Assembly: GCA_963978545.1 (NCBI GenBank)
Contig: OZ021731.1
Span: forward strand, 24,262,093 to 24,326,092
Source of the DNA: Linyphia triangularis
Lineage: Eukaryota; Arthropoda; Arachnida; Araneae; Linyphiidae
DNA length: 64,000 nucleotides
Direction: 5' to 3'
Below are positions 1 to 10,707 of this stretch, piece by piece (the stretch's first letter is position 1; the number at the start of each line of letters is the position of its first letter). The translations under genes and the position numbers were made by a program. The notes beneath the pieces were generated by a model. It was not told the origin of the DNA. It was given only the letters and a program-made list of their open reading frames with translations, and ran no database searches.

Positions 1-721
1 AAAGTACATAAGTAATGAAAAATGTAGTTTTGAGAAAACTTTACTGGCACTAATAGCTCCCAATTTTGTCTTAAAAAATTATTAAATATAGTTCCGATTG
101 GGATATTATTACGAATGAGGCATCATTTTGAAGGGTAGAATTTAAATTTTAATAAACACTAATAAACTTAAAATCGATTTTTTTAATCAATTTTAGGGTA
201 CCAACTCCCCTTAAAAATTAAGTAATTTTGTTACCATTTTAGACTTTTTTCTTGAAAATTTAATAATTAGATAAATTAAACTATCAAAAGTAGTTGTAAA
301 GTTAAACTTTTATTAAACTATCCATTTGGGTGGGGTGAAATCTGTTAAAATTTTTTGACATTTATGAGACATTCAAGGCAAGAGGGACGAGGTTAGATAT
401 TGATAAAAATGGACGAAATTTTGTGTGTGTTCTAATTGACTCATTAGGCAACCATTCCGGGCTATGCCAATGCTGGTTTTAAAAGATAATTAACAAAAAT
501 TAATTAAAAATGGCTTCAAAGTGCATGTTTCGGGATTTTTTTACTTCTTCAATGCCAGAAAGGTGAGGTTAGATCACCGATATAGATAAACAACTGGATA
601 GACTGCTCCATTGTCAATGCAAAGAGAAAAACGCGCCGGGGATTGCGAAGCTGGTGGGAAGATTAACCAATCACAGTTCACTTTTATAGTTGGATGGAAA
701 TGCAAAAAATCTTGTAAAATG
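1..721. repeat. Intron of upstream copy; degenerate dispersed repeats
   Basis: There is no coding exon. The segment around 387-475 reappears in diverged direct form at about 1149-1235 (shared words GGTTAGATATTGA, GACTCATT, GCTATGCCA). The segment around 573-618 reappears inverted at 1115-1165 (shared core ACAACTGGATAGACTG). The two arms surround the MITE at 722-968, so this looks like an older repeat split by that MITE. Confidence 0.45.
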
Positions 722-968
722 CTATACTAAACTTCAACTTAACTAGACATCACTTAGACGGTAGATCGTGACAGTGCTCATAGGTACTTAATCCATTTTG
801 GCTGCGTGAAAGCATAATGTTCGCCAAACCACAACACTGTAGAGAACAAAAGGCTATAAGGTTTGGCGAGAATTATGTCTTCACTCCGCCAAAATGGATT
901 AAATACCTATGAGCACTGTCACGATCTACCGTCTAAGTGATGTCTAGTTAAGTTGAAGTTTAGTATAG
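722..968. mobile_element. Near-palindromic MITE, copy A
   Basis: A 247-base foldback. The left arm starts CTATACTAAACTTCAACTTA and the right arm ends with its reverse complement. Pairing extends about 100 bases per arm around a short centre near 835-860. The flanks share TATA, consistent with a TA-type target duplication as made by Tc1/mariner or related elements. It has no coding capacity. A second copy is at 6765-7011. Confidence 0.85.
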
Positions 969-2571
969 AGTATATTTTTTTTGCACATTATTACTTATTA
1001 AGGTCTACTATTGACATTTCTGCTGTATACAACCCAAAATTTTATTTTCAATCCACGGCAATCCGTATTTTTTATCCCACCAACGGCATCTGGCAACGGC
1101 TTCATTTCCCCAGCGTTAAGCAGTCTATCCAGTTGTTTATTTATATCGATGGGTTAGATATTGAACAATATTATCGAAATTGTTTTTATGTTTTAACTGA
1201 CTCATTGGGCAACTTTTTCGCGCTATGCCAAGTGAGATTTGAAAAAAAAAAAAAAAAAAAAAAAAAGGGGCATTTTTCTCCCCCCCCCCTCCCCCTATTC
1301 TACAGTTATTTGGATAATGAATTTTTTTTTACTCAATGTTGAGTTGACCCTTCATATCCACAACATTCATTATACTTCAACAATTAACAGAAAAAGCGAA
1401 CTTCTAATTATGTCGTGTTATAATAAGAGATGTGTGGTTACAATTAGAGTTACACCCAAATAGATTAACTCTATTTTACAATTTAAAAAAAAATATATAT
1501 TTTCTGTTAAACTTAAAAATAAATAACAAAATTAATTATTCTATAGATTAGTTTAATAGCCGTGGAAGGGTACGAATTCTTAAGGTATTCCCTTTCAGGT
1601 CATGCGCTTCCTAGAAGCGCTGATATTGCGATATAGCGATGCGAAGCGCACTACTAACAGATTGAAATTTACTCGATACAGCTGTGTCAATATATTAGGG
1701 CCATTATTTCTGATCGCAGTAGAAGATATTTGCGTTTAATTTAATTGCTTATAGATATTCATTCCACACGTTTACGCAGCGTTGCCAGACCGCGGACTTA
1801 AAATTCTTAGGTAGGACATTTTGGACATAGTATATTTAATAATATTTTTATTTATTGAAATATCAATAGTACTTAAAAAACTAAGACTTCATGCACTTTA
1901 AAAAGTATTAAGAAAGGCACAATGTCAAATTATAGGTGTGGGAAGTAGGCTGTTGTTTTTCTAACAGCCTACTGTCAGCCACCAATGGCCGACGTGGTAC
2001 TCAACGTTTTAACTATTCTATCTTTATATTTTACACATCTTACACTGCATATACTTTTTTTATTTTTAGATACTCTGAATTTCAAGTTATATTTTAAAAT
2101 GGCAACATTAAATAAATTATGAAATTTAACGCTGATTTTACAACAATGTATATGGGGTTGACCACAATAACAAATGAATAAAAGGCAGTTCTTTGACGAA
2201 ATGTATTTAATTAAGACTTAAGGTAAAAAATAGAAAAGACATTTACATGGGTAAAACTAGAAAAGACATTTACACGGGCGTGCATTACAAAATTTACACA
2301 CCAACAGGAATTAAGTTTGAGAGTCGAGTGTTGCCACAAAAGATTGAACGTTTATATGTAAACACTGGGATGTTCCATTACAAGATGGGGGGTGAGGAGA
2401 ACATAGGCGTTAATTTACAACAATGTATTTAGTTTTTTCCCCTATAAATCTGATAAGGTAGAGTAGTATTTACAATTTAATATCTAAAAGAGTCAAACAT
2501 TGAAAATATGTTCATACTTTCAATTACCCATATGTATCTATACATAGGGTAATAAAAGTGTAGCATTCCGT

Positions 2572-2572
<1 letters not shown>
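969..2572. other. Non-coding intron sequence with a poly(A) tract
   Basis: There is no supported gene. It contains a 25-base A run (1242-1266) followed by a C/T-rich run, which creates spurious lysine- and proline-rich frames. Around 1560-1680 a more GC-rich stretch (GAAGCGC words) is probably an old repeat of unknown class. Confidence 0.5.
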
Positions 2573-2609
<37 letters not shown>

Positions 2610-3245
2610 GAAATTTTTTTCCCCCACGTTTTGGTGCATCCTGATTTCAAAAAAGTGATCTAGAAAAATGTATGTCGGTATGTGTGTCTGTGGTAGGAAC
2701 TCCCGAACAAATTGATCTACGATGTTCAAATTTGGTATGAAGGTTAGTGGCGGCCATGGGACCAACCATTAAAGTTTTCGTCAAAATCGCGCATGCGCAA
2801 AAGATAGCTGCCATTGAAAAAATCATGTTTTTTAAAGATTGGTAAAAAACCTCTTTAACGATTTTGATAAAAATCGCTGTGGTAATGCTTCTTAAGGACA
2901 TCCCCACCTCCGAAATTTCCGTAAAAATGTTTTAATGGCGTAGAAAGTTGAAAAATGAATGCCTTCAAAACAGAGTTCTCTTTCCTTGAGCATACCTCAT
3001 CAACGATAGTTTTTTCTTCTCCTCTCAGTTTTGCTTATAATAAAGGATAATATAAGGATTATCGAAAAGTATATTGCCAAAATCACCATTTTTTTTTTTT
3101 TTTTTAGACTCATAAAAATATCGCCAAACTGACCATTTAATCTATATGAAGGATGAAAATATACAAACTGTAAATGGCACATATCCACGTCAGTATTATA
3201 GTGTAATTGAAAGTTGTGTGATATTCCACACCCCTAGTTTTTATA
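2573..3245. repeat. Poly(A) run and dispersed repeat of unknown class
   Basis: A 35-base A run (2573-2607) is followed by moderately GC-rich sequence (GGTATGTGTGTCTGTGG, GATCTACGATGTTCAAATTT). This resembles the end of a retrotransposed repeat in reverse orientation, though no reverse transcriptase was found. The piece GAAAGTTGTGTGATATTCCA at 3209-3228 recurs slightly changed at 34099-34118, both followed by CACCCCTAG, so a dispersed repeat ends there. Confidence 0.4.
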
Positions 3246-3477
3246 ACAACGTGTAAGAAATCAAACTTTTTTTAATTATTTTGAATCAAACATTGTGGCG
3301 AAAGTAGTACTTTTTCGCGAACTTGTGTGAAGAAGTACTTTCTCGCATGCTTAGTACTCAAATATCACACAGTCTTGGCATTGAAATGACATATTTTCAG
3401 AAGAAATTCATTGACTCGAGTTGCCAACATTAATAAATATATGAATTAAAATATTTTTGCTCGTGATTATAAAAAAT

Positions 3478-3540
3478 ATTGGTTGGTTGTTTGGGTTTTA
3501 TTGGTGCAAGGGCAACACCTGGTCCATACTGCGCCGTAAT
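3478..3540. repeat. SINE body fragment
   Basis: The words TTGGTTGGTTG, GGTGCAAGGGCAACACC and TACTGCGCC match, in diverged form, the reverse complement of 61615-61665, which sits beside a tRNA-like B box. It is probably the 3' body of the same SINE family, here without its head. Confidence 0.4.
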
Positions 3541-3804
3541 AAAAAATATTGTATGCAACATGGTGGAAAATGCGTTTTCAAACTCAGTAAATTTTTTGAC
3601 TCATGGCATCTCATTCGTTAAATAATCGTTTTACCTCGTTTAAAAAAGTATTACTTTCCCCACTAGTTGCATAAATAACTATTTTCTATTGACAGAAACT
3701 TGTTCCCTGGATTCTTACTTTCAGCTATCAATATCGATAGTATTCTAATTGAATACTAATGTTAAATAATTGTTTAATCACACAGTTTTTGTCTTCTGTT
3801 ATAG

Positions 3805-3979
3805 AGGAGGAGGCATTAAGTGAATTCCAGAAAACTCGGGGCGAGAGGTTAAGTACACAGTACTCAATATGGATTGGGAGTGATATGGATCTGAAAAACA
3901 CATGGACTCTGAAAGTCCCCCACAACAGTTCCTACTACGACATTTTGGAGATAGCAAACAGACTGGATTCGAGACAACG
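3805..3979 (+). CDS. Exon: start of DUF4430 domain, upstream copy
   Basis: The acceptor is TTATAG before 3805 and the donor is CG|GTAAGG at 3980. The exon carries 2 bases of a split codon, 57 codons, then 2 bases of the next. It encodes the EEALSEF... to ...NRLDSRQR segment. It differs from the exon at 63603-63777 at 7 of about 58 residues, mostly conservative (K/R, I/V, D/E), and over the last 53 bases by one silent base. Confidence 0.9.
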
Positions 3980-5529
3980 GTAAGGCGTAAAGAAAATATT
4001 CACTTTATATGCAATACAGGAAGAGGTTGTAGCTTAAAAAATGGATTCACAAACGAAATAAAAAGAATTAAATTCATTTCAAACGCGTCGCAAAAGAAAA
4101 ACTTGAAAGAGTAAACTTAAAATGTTTGAAGTTTGTGATGATTAAGAACGTTATATTGCATTGTTTCTGCAATGTACTAACGTCAAATAGAGGTTTAATA
4201 TTTTTAAAATTAGAAAATATAACATTGCATGCATTTTAATAATAATGAAGCTTTTTCATATATGCTTGATATATCATTCAAGAATGATTGTGCATATTTT
4301 TATATTTTCAGTGTAAAATACAATGTGGTTGATGGCAAACCATACGTCTCATCTCTTATGGGGCTCCACGAAGATATTGAGAAGGGTCGTTACTGGTTCA
4401 CCTATGTCGGCGTGCAGAACTCAGACAAGAATCCCAAACTCGTAAAGGAGAGTAAGTGACCAAACTAAAGAGAATCAAAATATTAATTATGTAAAATCAA
4501 TGATATCTCTAAAAGAACAAACTCAATCCCAATCATAATAGAATAACCCAAGCAGGGAAAACAAACTTCTAATTAGGATAGATGTATAATTTTGAGGTTA
4601 TTTGAATCAGAAATATTTGACTTATTTTCTATTATTTTTTTGAAAAAAATAGATAGTTTTTGGTTTTAATGATTGTCAAATGTTTTGGCTTACTATTGCA
4701 TTGCAATTTTAAGCTATAAATTATAATATTAGTGCCTTTTGAATCAGAAATATTTGAATGTTTAAGTACTAAAAAGAAATGGTACGTTTTGAGGATTTTG
4801 GGGAATTGCTCTCGTTGAACTTATTTTGGCAGTGATTGTTATTTTAAATTATTGAATTTTTTACAATTTTTTGTGACATTAGTTACATTACAAGTATAAG
4901 TTATGTTGAATTTCTATTAAAATACCCAATAATATACTAAAATATTAGGAATCTTTATTCACCATTTATTTAGAAAGAATTTAAGTTAAAAAGCTTGTAC
5001 AAAATTTTTTCAATACTAAATATTTTATGAAATGTAACTGAACTTTCACCAGTTAAAATTCTAAAACAACTACATTAAATATTCCGATTTTCGTACAATT
5101 CACTTGAATAAATGATTTTTTTAAATATAAAATTTAATACCTGGTTTCAATCGTACCACATTTGGATGGATAATATGCCACAACATTATATAACAATAAA
5201 GTTTTGTACTTGTAAAACTTTGTGGCTTTCAAGTATTTTTGTATTTTTAAAAAAGTTTAAAACAAAATTATACAATCATTTAAATTGCATAGTAAAAATG
5301 TTGAATTATACAGATACACTTATAATTAGACAGAAAGACGGATGGTTTCTTTATCAAGTTTTTTAATTTAGTGAAGTTTAAAAGCTAATGTATGCTTAGA
5401 TTGTACTTATCTGAAATAAACTAAGTTCGAATGGAATTTTGTGATCTTTAGTGCTTATTTCTTTCAGGTCCAGCAGATATGAAGATTGGACCTAACCAGG
5501 AAATTATTCTCTGGTACAAATCGGGATGA
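3805..5529 (+). CDS. Upstream copy of LDLa/transcobalamin-like DUF4430 protein, 3' end (3 exons)
   Basis: This is the 3' end of a gene whose earlier exons lie left of the window. Coding exons are 3805-3979, 4312-4451 and 5468-5529 with GT-AG borders and compatible phases (split codons CG|T and A|GT). Together they encode the C-terminal DUF4430 domain, a small beta-rich module that follows the alpha/alpha barrel in transcobalamin/intrinsic-factor-like proteins; the chain ends LWYKSG then TGA. The arrangement matches the arthropod family of Drosophila CG3556, whose biochemical role is not established; secretion and ligand binding are inferred. Residues include the conserved runs [13 protein letters not shown] and KPYVSSLMGL. 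A second copy of the gene follows downstream in the same orientation. The 3' UTR end is not clear; ATTAAA occurs about 20 bases after the stop. Confidence 0.88.
4312..4451 (+). CDS. Exon: middle of DUF4430 domain, upstream copy
   Basis: The acceptor is ATTTTCAG and the donor is A|GTAAGT at 4452. The split arginine codon from 3979 is completed here. The translation runs VKYNVVDGKPYVSSLMGL... to ...NPKLVKE and matches the central strands of the family's C-terminal domain. No partner of this exon is visible for the downstream copy, because the window ends first. Confidence 0.9.
5468..5529 (+). CDS. Last coding exon of upstream copy
   Basis: The acceptor is CTTTCAG before 5468. The exon completes a serine codon, encodes PADMKIGPNQEIILWYKSG and stops at TGA 5527-5529. 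The tryptophan-tyrosine ending is typical of DUF4430 domains that close transcobalamin-like chains. Confidence 0.88.
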
Positions 5530-5969
5530 TAATATTTTCTGTTTTATTAAATATGTTACTGAGTTCTTTGTATTAAAAAGTTTTGTAAGAACAATGTTAT
5601 TTTTCTGATATAACAGTTATTCATTTAAAACAGTGCAATAGCTGGATATGGCGTCTAATAGTTCTAGATATTGTTTCAACAATACAAACATGGACTTCCT
5701 GTCAAGACCTTGAAAACTTCTATTAATTTTCACCAATTTACACATGTTACATGGATATCGATCTTCATTTACTAACACAGTATCATCAACGTTGAATTCG
5801 GACGATTCTTCTTTGGAATCACCAAGTTTGCTGATTTTGAGATTAAAATATATTCTTTTCTATATTTGTTTCAGAAAGTACCTAAGAATATTTCACGATA
5901 ATTATATTGTTTTCTTAAAATGGTTTGAACATGTGAAATCTCCTAGTGTGAGACTTGTACTTGGAAGGT
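5530..5969 (+). other. Downstream flank / possible 3' UTR of upstream copy
   Basis: AT-rich sequence after the stop at 5529. No gene is seen. ATTAAA near 5548 is a weak polyadenylation signal candidate. An open frame at 5744-6001 has no recognisable domain and runs into the MITE at 5974, so it is not called. Confidence 0.4.
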
Positions 5970-5973
5970 TTAA

Positions 5974-6584
5974 CCTTTTAGCTGTTCAGTTATTTAGATG
6001 ATTTGGGTACCTAAATTGTTCACTTTTTTTATTGAAAAAAACAAATGTTTAATACAAAATAAAATATACTTAGCAGTTAAAAATTAATATTTTTAATTAT
6101 ATACATAAAAATTTTAAGGTTTTGTGGTGGCTGCCACTCAGCGTGGCAGTGGTAAAGTTCGCATCCAGTGGAGCATTATTTTCTAAAAATTAAAAAAAAA
6201 AATCAATTTAATTATTTTCTAAATAAATAAATAAATAAATAAAAATGAATACCTATTAGTAGTTCAGTTTTGTATGTAACTATAATATCTATATATAATT
6301 TTGTAATATCTATATAACGTTTACGGGATGCCATTTTGCAACAAAAAAATGCCGCGCACTTTGACTTTGACCTTTGGCCTCTACCCTTTGGCATCTAACC
6401 TTTGAAACTTGCAGTATAGTGCTGTCATCTATTGCATTGAGCGCAAATAAATTCCTCCCGAGATATATTCGGGTATAACAACACGAAGCAATAAAAAAAA
6501 AATTACCCCGAGTAATACTCGGGCGTGACATTTTGGAACACCAGTGCTGTGCCCGAGATTACCTCGGGCAGAACAGTTAAAAGG
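5974..6584. mobile_element. TTAA-flanked MITE (piggyBac-type) with clustered palindromes
   Basis: The terminal inverted repeats read CCTTTTAGCTGTTC on the left and CCTTTTAACTGTTC on the complementary right end, 13 of 14 matching. Both ends are directly flanked by TTAA (5970-5973, 6585-6588), the target-site signature of piggyBac-like elements. There is no transposase frame. Three 17-base palindromes of the form CCCGAG-n5-CTCGGG cluster near the right end. Confidence 0.8.
6457..6568. repeat. Three CCCGAG...CTCGGG palindromes
   Basis: The units lie at 6457-6473, 6507-6523 and 6552-6568, each 17 bases, with starts 50 and 45 bases apart. The first has one mismatch in the arm (TTCGGG). They sit within the last 130 bases of the MITE at 5974-6584, so they may be subterminal binding sites or parts of its folding structure. 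Confidence 0.75.
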
Positions 6585-6764
6585 TTAATAGGCGTCTTAC
6601 TACCAGAATATCAACTGGCATGAGTGAAAAAGGTTCTTGATGGTCAGTGTAAACGTACCTTAATTGGTCGAGAATTGGTAATAGCTTCTATATCAATTAA
6701 AACAGTTTGTAGCTGATAAGGATGTTTTTGTAGAGATTTTCTCAAACACAATGTCGCAGACCGT

Positions 6765-7011
6765 ACTATACTAAACTTCAACTTAACTTGACATCACTAG
6801 ACGGTAGATCATCACAGTGCTCATATGCAATTTATCCACTTTGGCGGCGTGAAAGCATAATGCTCGCCAAACCACAACCCTGTAGAGAACAAAAGGTTAT
6901 AAGGTTTTGCGAGAATTATGCCTTCACTCTGCTAAAATGGATTAATTGCATATGAGCACGGTGAAGATCTATCGTCTAGTGATGTCAAGTTAAGTTGGAG
7001 TTTAGTATAGT
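6765..7011. mobile_element. Near-palindromic MITE, copy B
   Basis: Same family as 722-968: ends ACTATACTAAACTTC / GAAGT-like complement, the shared words GACGGTAGATC and AGTGCTCATA, and the same centre (CACAACCCTGTAGAGAACAA). It is slightly more diverged between arms. Flanks again share TATA at the TA target. Confidence 0.83.
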
Positions 7012-7235
7012 CTTTCATGATGACTTCCCCATCAAGCCTCATTCTCCACAATAAAAGTCTATTTGATACCTTTAGAACTGTAAAAGCCTTTCACAGTAGG
7101 ATGATTAATTTATTACAGTCTATATTTTGGATAGAATTCTGTCAGCATTTTTAAAGGGTTTTGCATTATCTGAATAAACTGTTGAACTAATTCCTTTTCT
7201 TGCGATAAAATGTCTAAATACTATACTAGAAGACT

Positions 7236-7320
7236 ACATACCCTGAGCTCCCTGAATAAGCTGTTAGGAACCGGTTCTCCCATTGTTGTAGTCTATTCAG
7301 ATTGCTCACGGTATGTTGTG
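7236..7320. repeat. Imperfect inverted repeat
   Basis: ACATACCCTGAGCTCCCTGA on the left pairs imperfectly with the complement of TCAGATTGCTCACGGTATGT on the right (about 23-base arms, spacer about 40). The right arm runs into the start of the solo LTR, so part of the match is LTR sequence. Confidence 0.45.
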
Positions 7321-7711
7321 TTCAAAGAGTTTATATTGTTGCGTGGATGGGTTCGAAAGGCTTGAAGCCAAAGCAGATTAAAACTTGAAGAAATTTATTC
7401 CGATATAACTCATCTTAGATTCTTTTTCAACTCCAGAACTTCTCGTTCTAGTAGACTCAATATAGTTCTTTACACAACAATGGATCACATACAGCAGTTA
7501 AAACTAGATACACAGCTGCTAAAATCGACGCAAAAGACAATGCAATACAGTTCACTTTCGCAATACAGCTCTCTGAATGCTCGTTGAGAGACAACTAACT
7601 CAGTAACTCAACTTACTCGGTCACTCTCTCTTCGACTTATATAGGGAGGCGAATCTTCTAGATATAGAAATTCGGAGAATTTTCTAGATCACAGTCAAAA
7701 TGCCCTATACA
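7314..7711 (-). mobile_element. Solo LTR
   Basis: A 398-base block begins TGTTGTG and ends TATACA (TG...CA). It is flanked by the 4-bp direct repeat GGTA (7310-7313 and 7712-7715). Read on the minus strand it has LTR order: TATATAAG promoter motif (about 7639-7646), then GGAATAAATT polyadenylation motif (about 7389-7398), then the 3' end. No internal element is attached, so it is a recombined solo LTR. The superfamily is undetermined; 4-bp duplications suit Ty3/Gypsy or Bel/Pao. Confidence 0.72.
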
Positions 7712-7715
7712 GGTA

Positions 7716-8240
7716 CATGGGGACCGAAAATGTCACCAAATGGTCTCCAAGTTTGGCGACTATTTGGCGATTTCTCGCCAAATTTGGCTAGATTGCCATT
7801 AACCATACTGTTAGATGGCCTTCTCCGAGTAAAACTCGTTTTTCAGCATTATCTTTGTGAAACTCGTTTTCAAGCATTAAAAGATGCATTGCAGGAAAGC
7901 GAAGTAAAGACGAACTCTTGCAATGCCTTTTGCGAAATGTACATTAATTTTCCTTTTTACATAATTAATACTACGAAATATTTACAAATATACAGAAATT
8001 CATAACAATATGTTTAATGCTTTATAGGACCATTTTTTCTAGTTATGTTATGTTAAAATATATTTTTGGTATTGAGATTGATTTATAAAAAAAATCAATT
8101 TAGCTTATTACTTAAAATTAATTTGATTTTAAGAACCAGTTTTTTGTGTGGGAAGTATGTTTCTCATCGCCCACCGGGAGTTATTCAAAGGTAGAACTTC
8201 TCATGCTTTGCATTTCCTTTTATATCGTATTACATAGTAG
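7716..8240. other. Unassigned intergenic sequence
   Basis: There is no gene. The open frame 7700-8005 begins inside the solo LTR end and has no recognisable domain. CTCGTTTTTCAGCA and CTCGTTTTCAAGCA at 7827 and 7862 form a short direct repeat. Confidence 0.35.
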
Positions 8241-9109
8241 GGGAGACTTGTGTACCTCCTGCCACCCCACTTTTATTGAATAATGTTTAGTTCTAAGTTT
8301 CTTACCTCACTTGGGTAAGTAGCAACACCCAATTGCTCTTTTGGAAGCCATTTTGATATCTTAGAGGAGAAAGATATGGCAAGTAATAAGAGTGAAACGT
8401 TTTTGTGTGGTCTGCAGTAACATTTTGCAGCTTATATCATTTATTGTTTTGCAAAGTTTTGTCAAATACTTTTCTTTGAATTCTAGAAAATAATTTTGTA
8501 ACATTTAATACTAAAGGAGATGTTTAAATAAGTCCTTTCTCCATGAGCATTTTTAGTAGGAGATATTTTATATGAAATTACCAAGTCGTGTACCTAGGGC
8601 CACAGAGTTGCTTATCGTGTTCAAATTACCAAAACCAAAATCTGTTGGTGCTTCAATGCGATAATGTATGCAGCTCATTTTTTTAGAATCAGTTTTTCAA
8701 GTTATGAGAATACTTGTAATTCACTAATAATTTGACACATTTCAATTTATTAGAGTTGTTACATGATAAACCAATGACTGATAATTACTTGATATTGTTT
8801 CTTTTATAAAATTCCTCTGCGTATGTTCGTTTTCTATTCATTATGGACTGAAACCTCACTTAAAGAGAATATCCCTAGGTACATCAGCTATTGGCCCTCG
8901 GTACAACGAGGTCTTGTACCTAGGGCTATTTGTGAATTTCTTTAAAAACCTTCTTTTTGACAGAATCTATTATTTTAAGTATTTATATTAATCCCAATGG
9001 AGAGTAAATACTATGACGATGTATGTATATCAGTTTCACATTTTTAAACGGCTCAGTGGCTTATTTTTCGTGCATTGAAAAAAGGCTGCCCTAGGTACAC
9101 AAGTCTCCC
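8241..9109. mobile_element. Non-autonomous TIR element with internal GTACCTAGGGC motifs
   Basis: The left end GGGAGACTTGTGTACCT is repeated inverted at the right end (...AGGTACACAAGTCTCCC). The motif TGTACCTAGGGC or its complement recurs inside at about 8590, 8875 and 8920. The spacing and repetition suggest transposase-binding iterons. The element is 869 bases long with no long reading frame. A target duplication is not clear. Confidence 0.65.
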
Positions 9110-9205
9110 TTATTTATGGAATATAATTTTTAAGTAGTAAAATATACAGAAGGAATTCTAAATTAGATATATGTTGTATAAAAAAAATGTAAGAATTTAT
9201 ACCTA

Positions 9206-9436
9206 TCACTTTCCATGAATGTCCAGAAAACAGGGATCAACACATAATGGGTTATTGCAATCTGTATAAATGTATCTTGCTCTTTTCTCATGTGCTTTAG
9301 TAGAGCCCGAACGGCATTCTCTATTTATTTTTTGTAAACTTGGCATATGGTCACCAACTTTAATCAATCGTATATTATCTAGAACAGTTTTCTTGCAGTT
9401 CAGAAAACTTACTGGTCTTCTTTTGCGTTTACGACT
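9206..9436 (-). pseudogene. piggyBac-like transposase C-terminal cysteine-rich relic
   Basis: On the minus strand about 75 codons stay open to a TGA at 9206-9208. They read GDHMPSLQKINRECRSG then TDCNNPLCVDPCFLDIHG, resembling the cysteine-rich C-terminal domain (C-x-C / C-x2-C-x4-H style) of piggyBac-derived transposases. An in-frame stop lies just upstream and no catalytic domain is seen, so only the tail survives. It lies immediately outside the TIR element at 8241-9109; whether the two belong together is unknown. Confidence 0.5.
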
Positions 9437-10107
9437 TTAAAGTGCAGAATGAGGAACTTGCACAAGTGAGGAAAACGAATATTTTTTTGTATTTTCTGGT
9501 GTTATCCAACGAATATATTTGAGCAGTGCAATTATTTTTTATCTTTATGCTTTCAATTAATCAAAAATAGAGTTTGAAATTAGCCAAAATCAAAAGTCAA
9601 GTGACCAAAAACGCATGAAAAAAACCGTGACTTGGTTACGCAGAGATAAAGACGCAAAAAGAAGGAGAAACCTCACTCATTCCTCGTCTAAAACAGGTTT
9701 TAGACTGGTTCATTATCTGAGCGTTGACGTTTCACTCAAAAGTGGCTTTTTCCCGCCGAATCGCCAAAGTGAAAAACTAAATATTTTTTTAACTATCTAT
9801 CCGAGCTCAAATTTTTGAAAGAATGGTTTGTTTTTCATGATTTTTTCTCTACTTTTATTTAAAAATAAAACCAAAAAACGTGAAAGTTCCTCATTGAGTT
9901 GTCGTGCTTGTTGAAGTCACCAATGGTTATCAGCATATGGCGGCCCAAAACATATATAGGTGGGAAACTAGATTCCGATCGACATTTAAAAATTAATGAA
10001 GTATACTTCCTACTGCCTTCTCAAGGGTTAAATTGAATAACATTTCGAAATGGATAGTTCTTGTCATTGCACACTTATATATTAAAATAAAGAATTTTTT
10101 GCTACTA
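9437..10107. other. Unassigned intergenic sequence
   Basis: AT-rich with no supported gene. The small open frame at 9615-9818 is basic and lysine-rich without a recognisable domain. The right end abuts the hAT target duplication. Confidence 0.35.
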
Positions 10108-10361
10108 CCTTTGACCAGGGGCGTATCCAGGATTTTTTTTCGGGGGGGGGGGGGGCTGAGAAATTATAAATGTCAACTTCGGAAACAATAATTATCATTC
10201 AATAATTTACAAATCAAAATTAATCAAACTAAGAAACAAATAAACACTTTTTGGGATTGTAATACTTTTAGAACATATAGCATTCACTGGAAAGAAAATT
10301 TATTCGTTAAATGTAGTAATAATCAAATGGCCCTTTCTTTTCGCAATCGTGACATTAAGTA

Positions 10362-10565
10362 CACTGTTAAAAAAAAATTGTCCACCATGCACCAAAATTT
10401 AGTTCCCATTTAGCTGCCACCAACATTTGGTGCTTAGTTTTGCGATTTAATGGTGCTTACGGTCCGAGGTTGCACCATTAAATCGTGAAACTAAGCACCA
10501 AATGTTGGTGGCAGCTAAATGGGAACCAATTTTTGGTGCAAGGTGGAACAAAATTTTTAACAGTG
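10362..10565. mobile_element. Palindromic MITE nested in the hAT element
   Basis: A foldback with ends CACTGTTAA / TTAACAGTG flanked by TA on both sides. The arms share long words such as CACCAACATTTGGTGCTTAG and its complement, and TTAGCTGCCACC. The 204 bases pair almost end to end around a short centre near 10458-10470. It has no coding capacity. TA target use suggests Tc1/mariner-related mobilisation. Confidence 0.88.
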
Positions 10566-10707
10566 TATTAATATGCATGAATAATATTTGATTATTAATG
10601 CTTTAATGAAACACAATAAAAATGCTTTTTAAAATAAGGAAATGAGAAGAAATATCACATTTAAAATAAAGTTTAATAATGTGACAATTGTATTTAATTA
10701 AGAGGCA

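Noticed and set aside
953..1463. Two overlapping open frames with lysine and proline runs
   Set aside because: They exist only because of the A run at 1242-1266 and the following C-rich tract; the upstream half overlaps the MITE end and has no domain.
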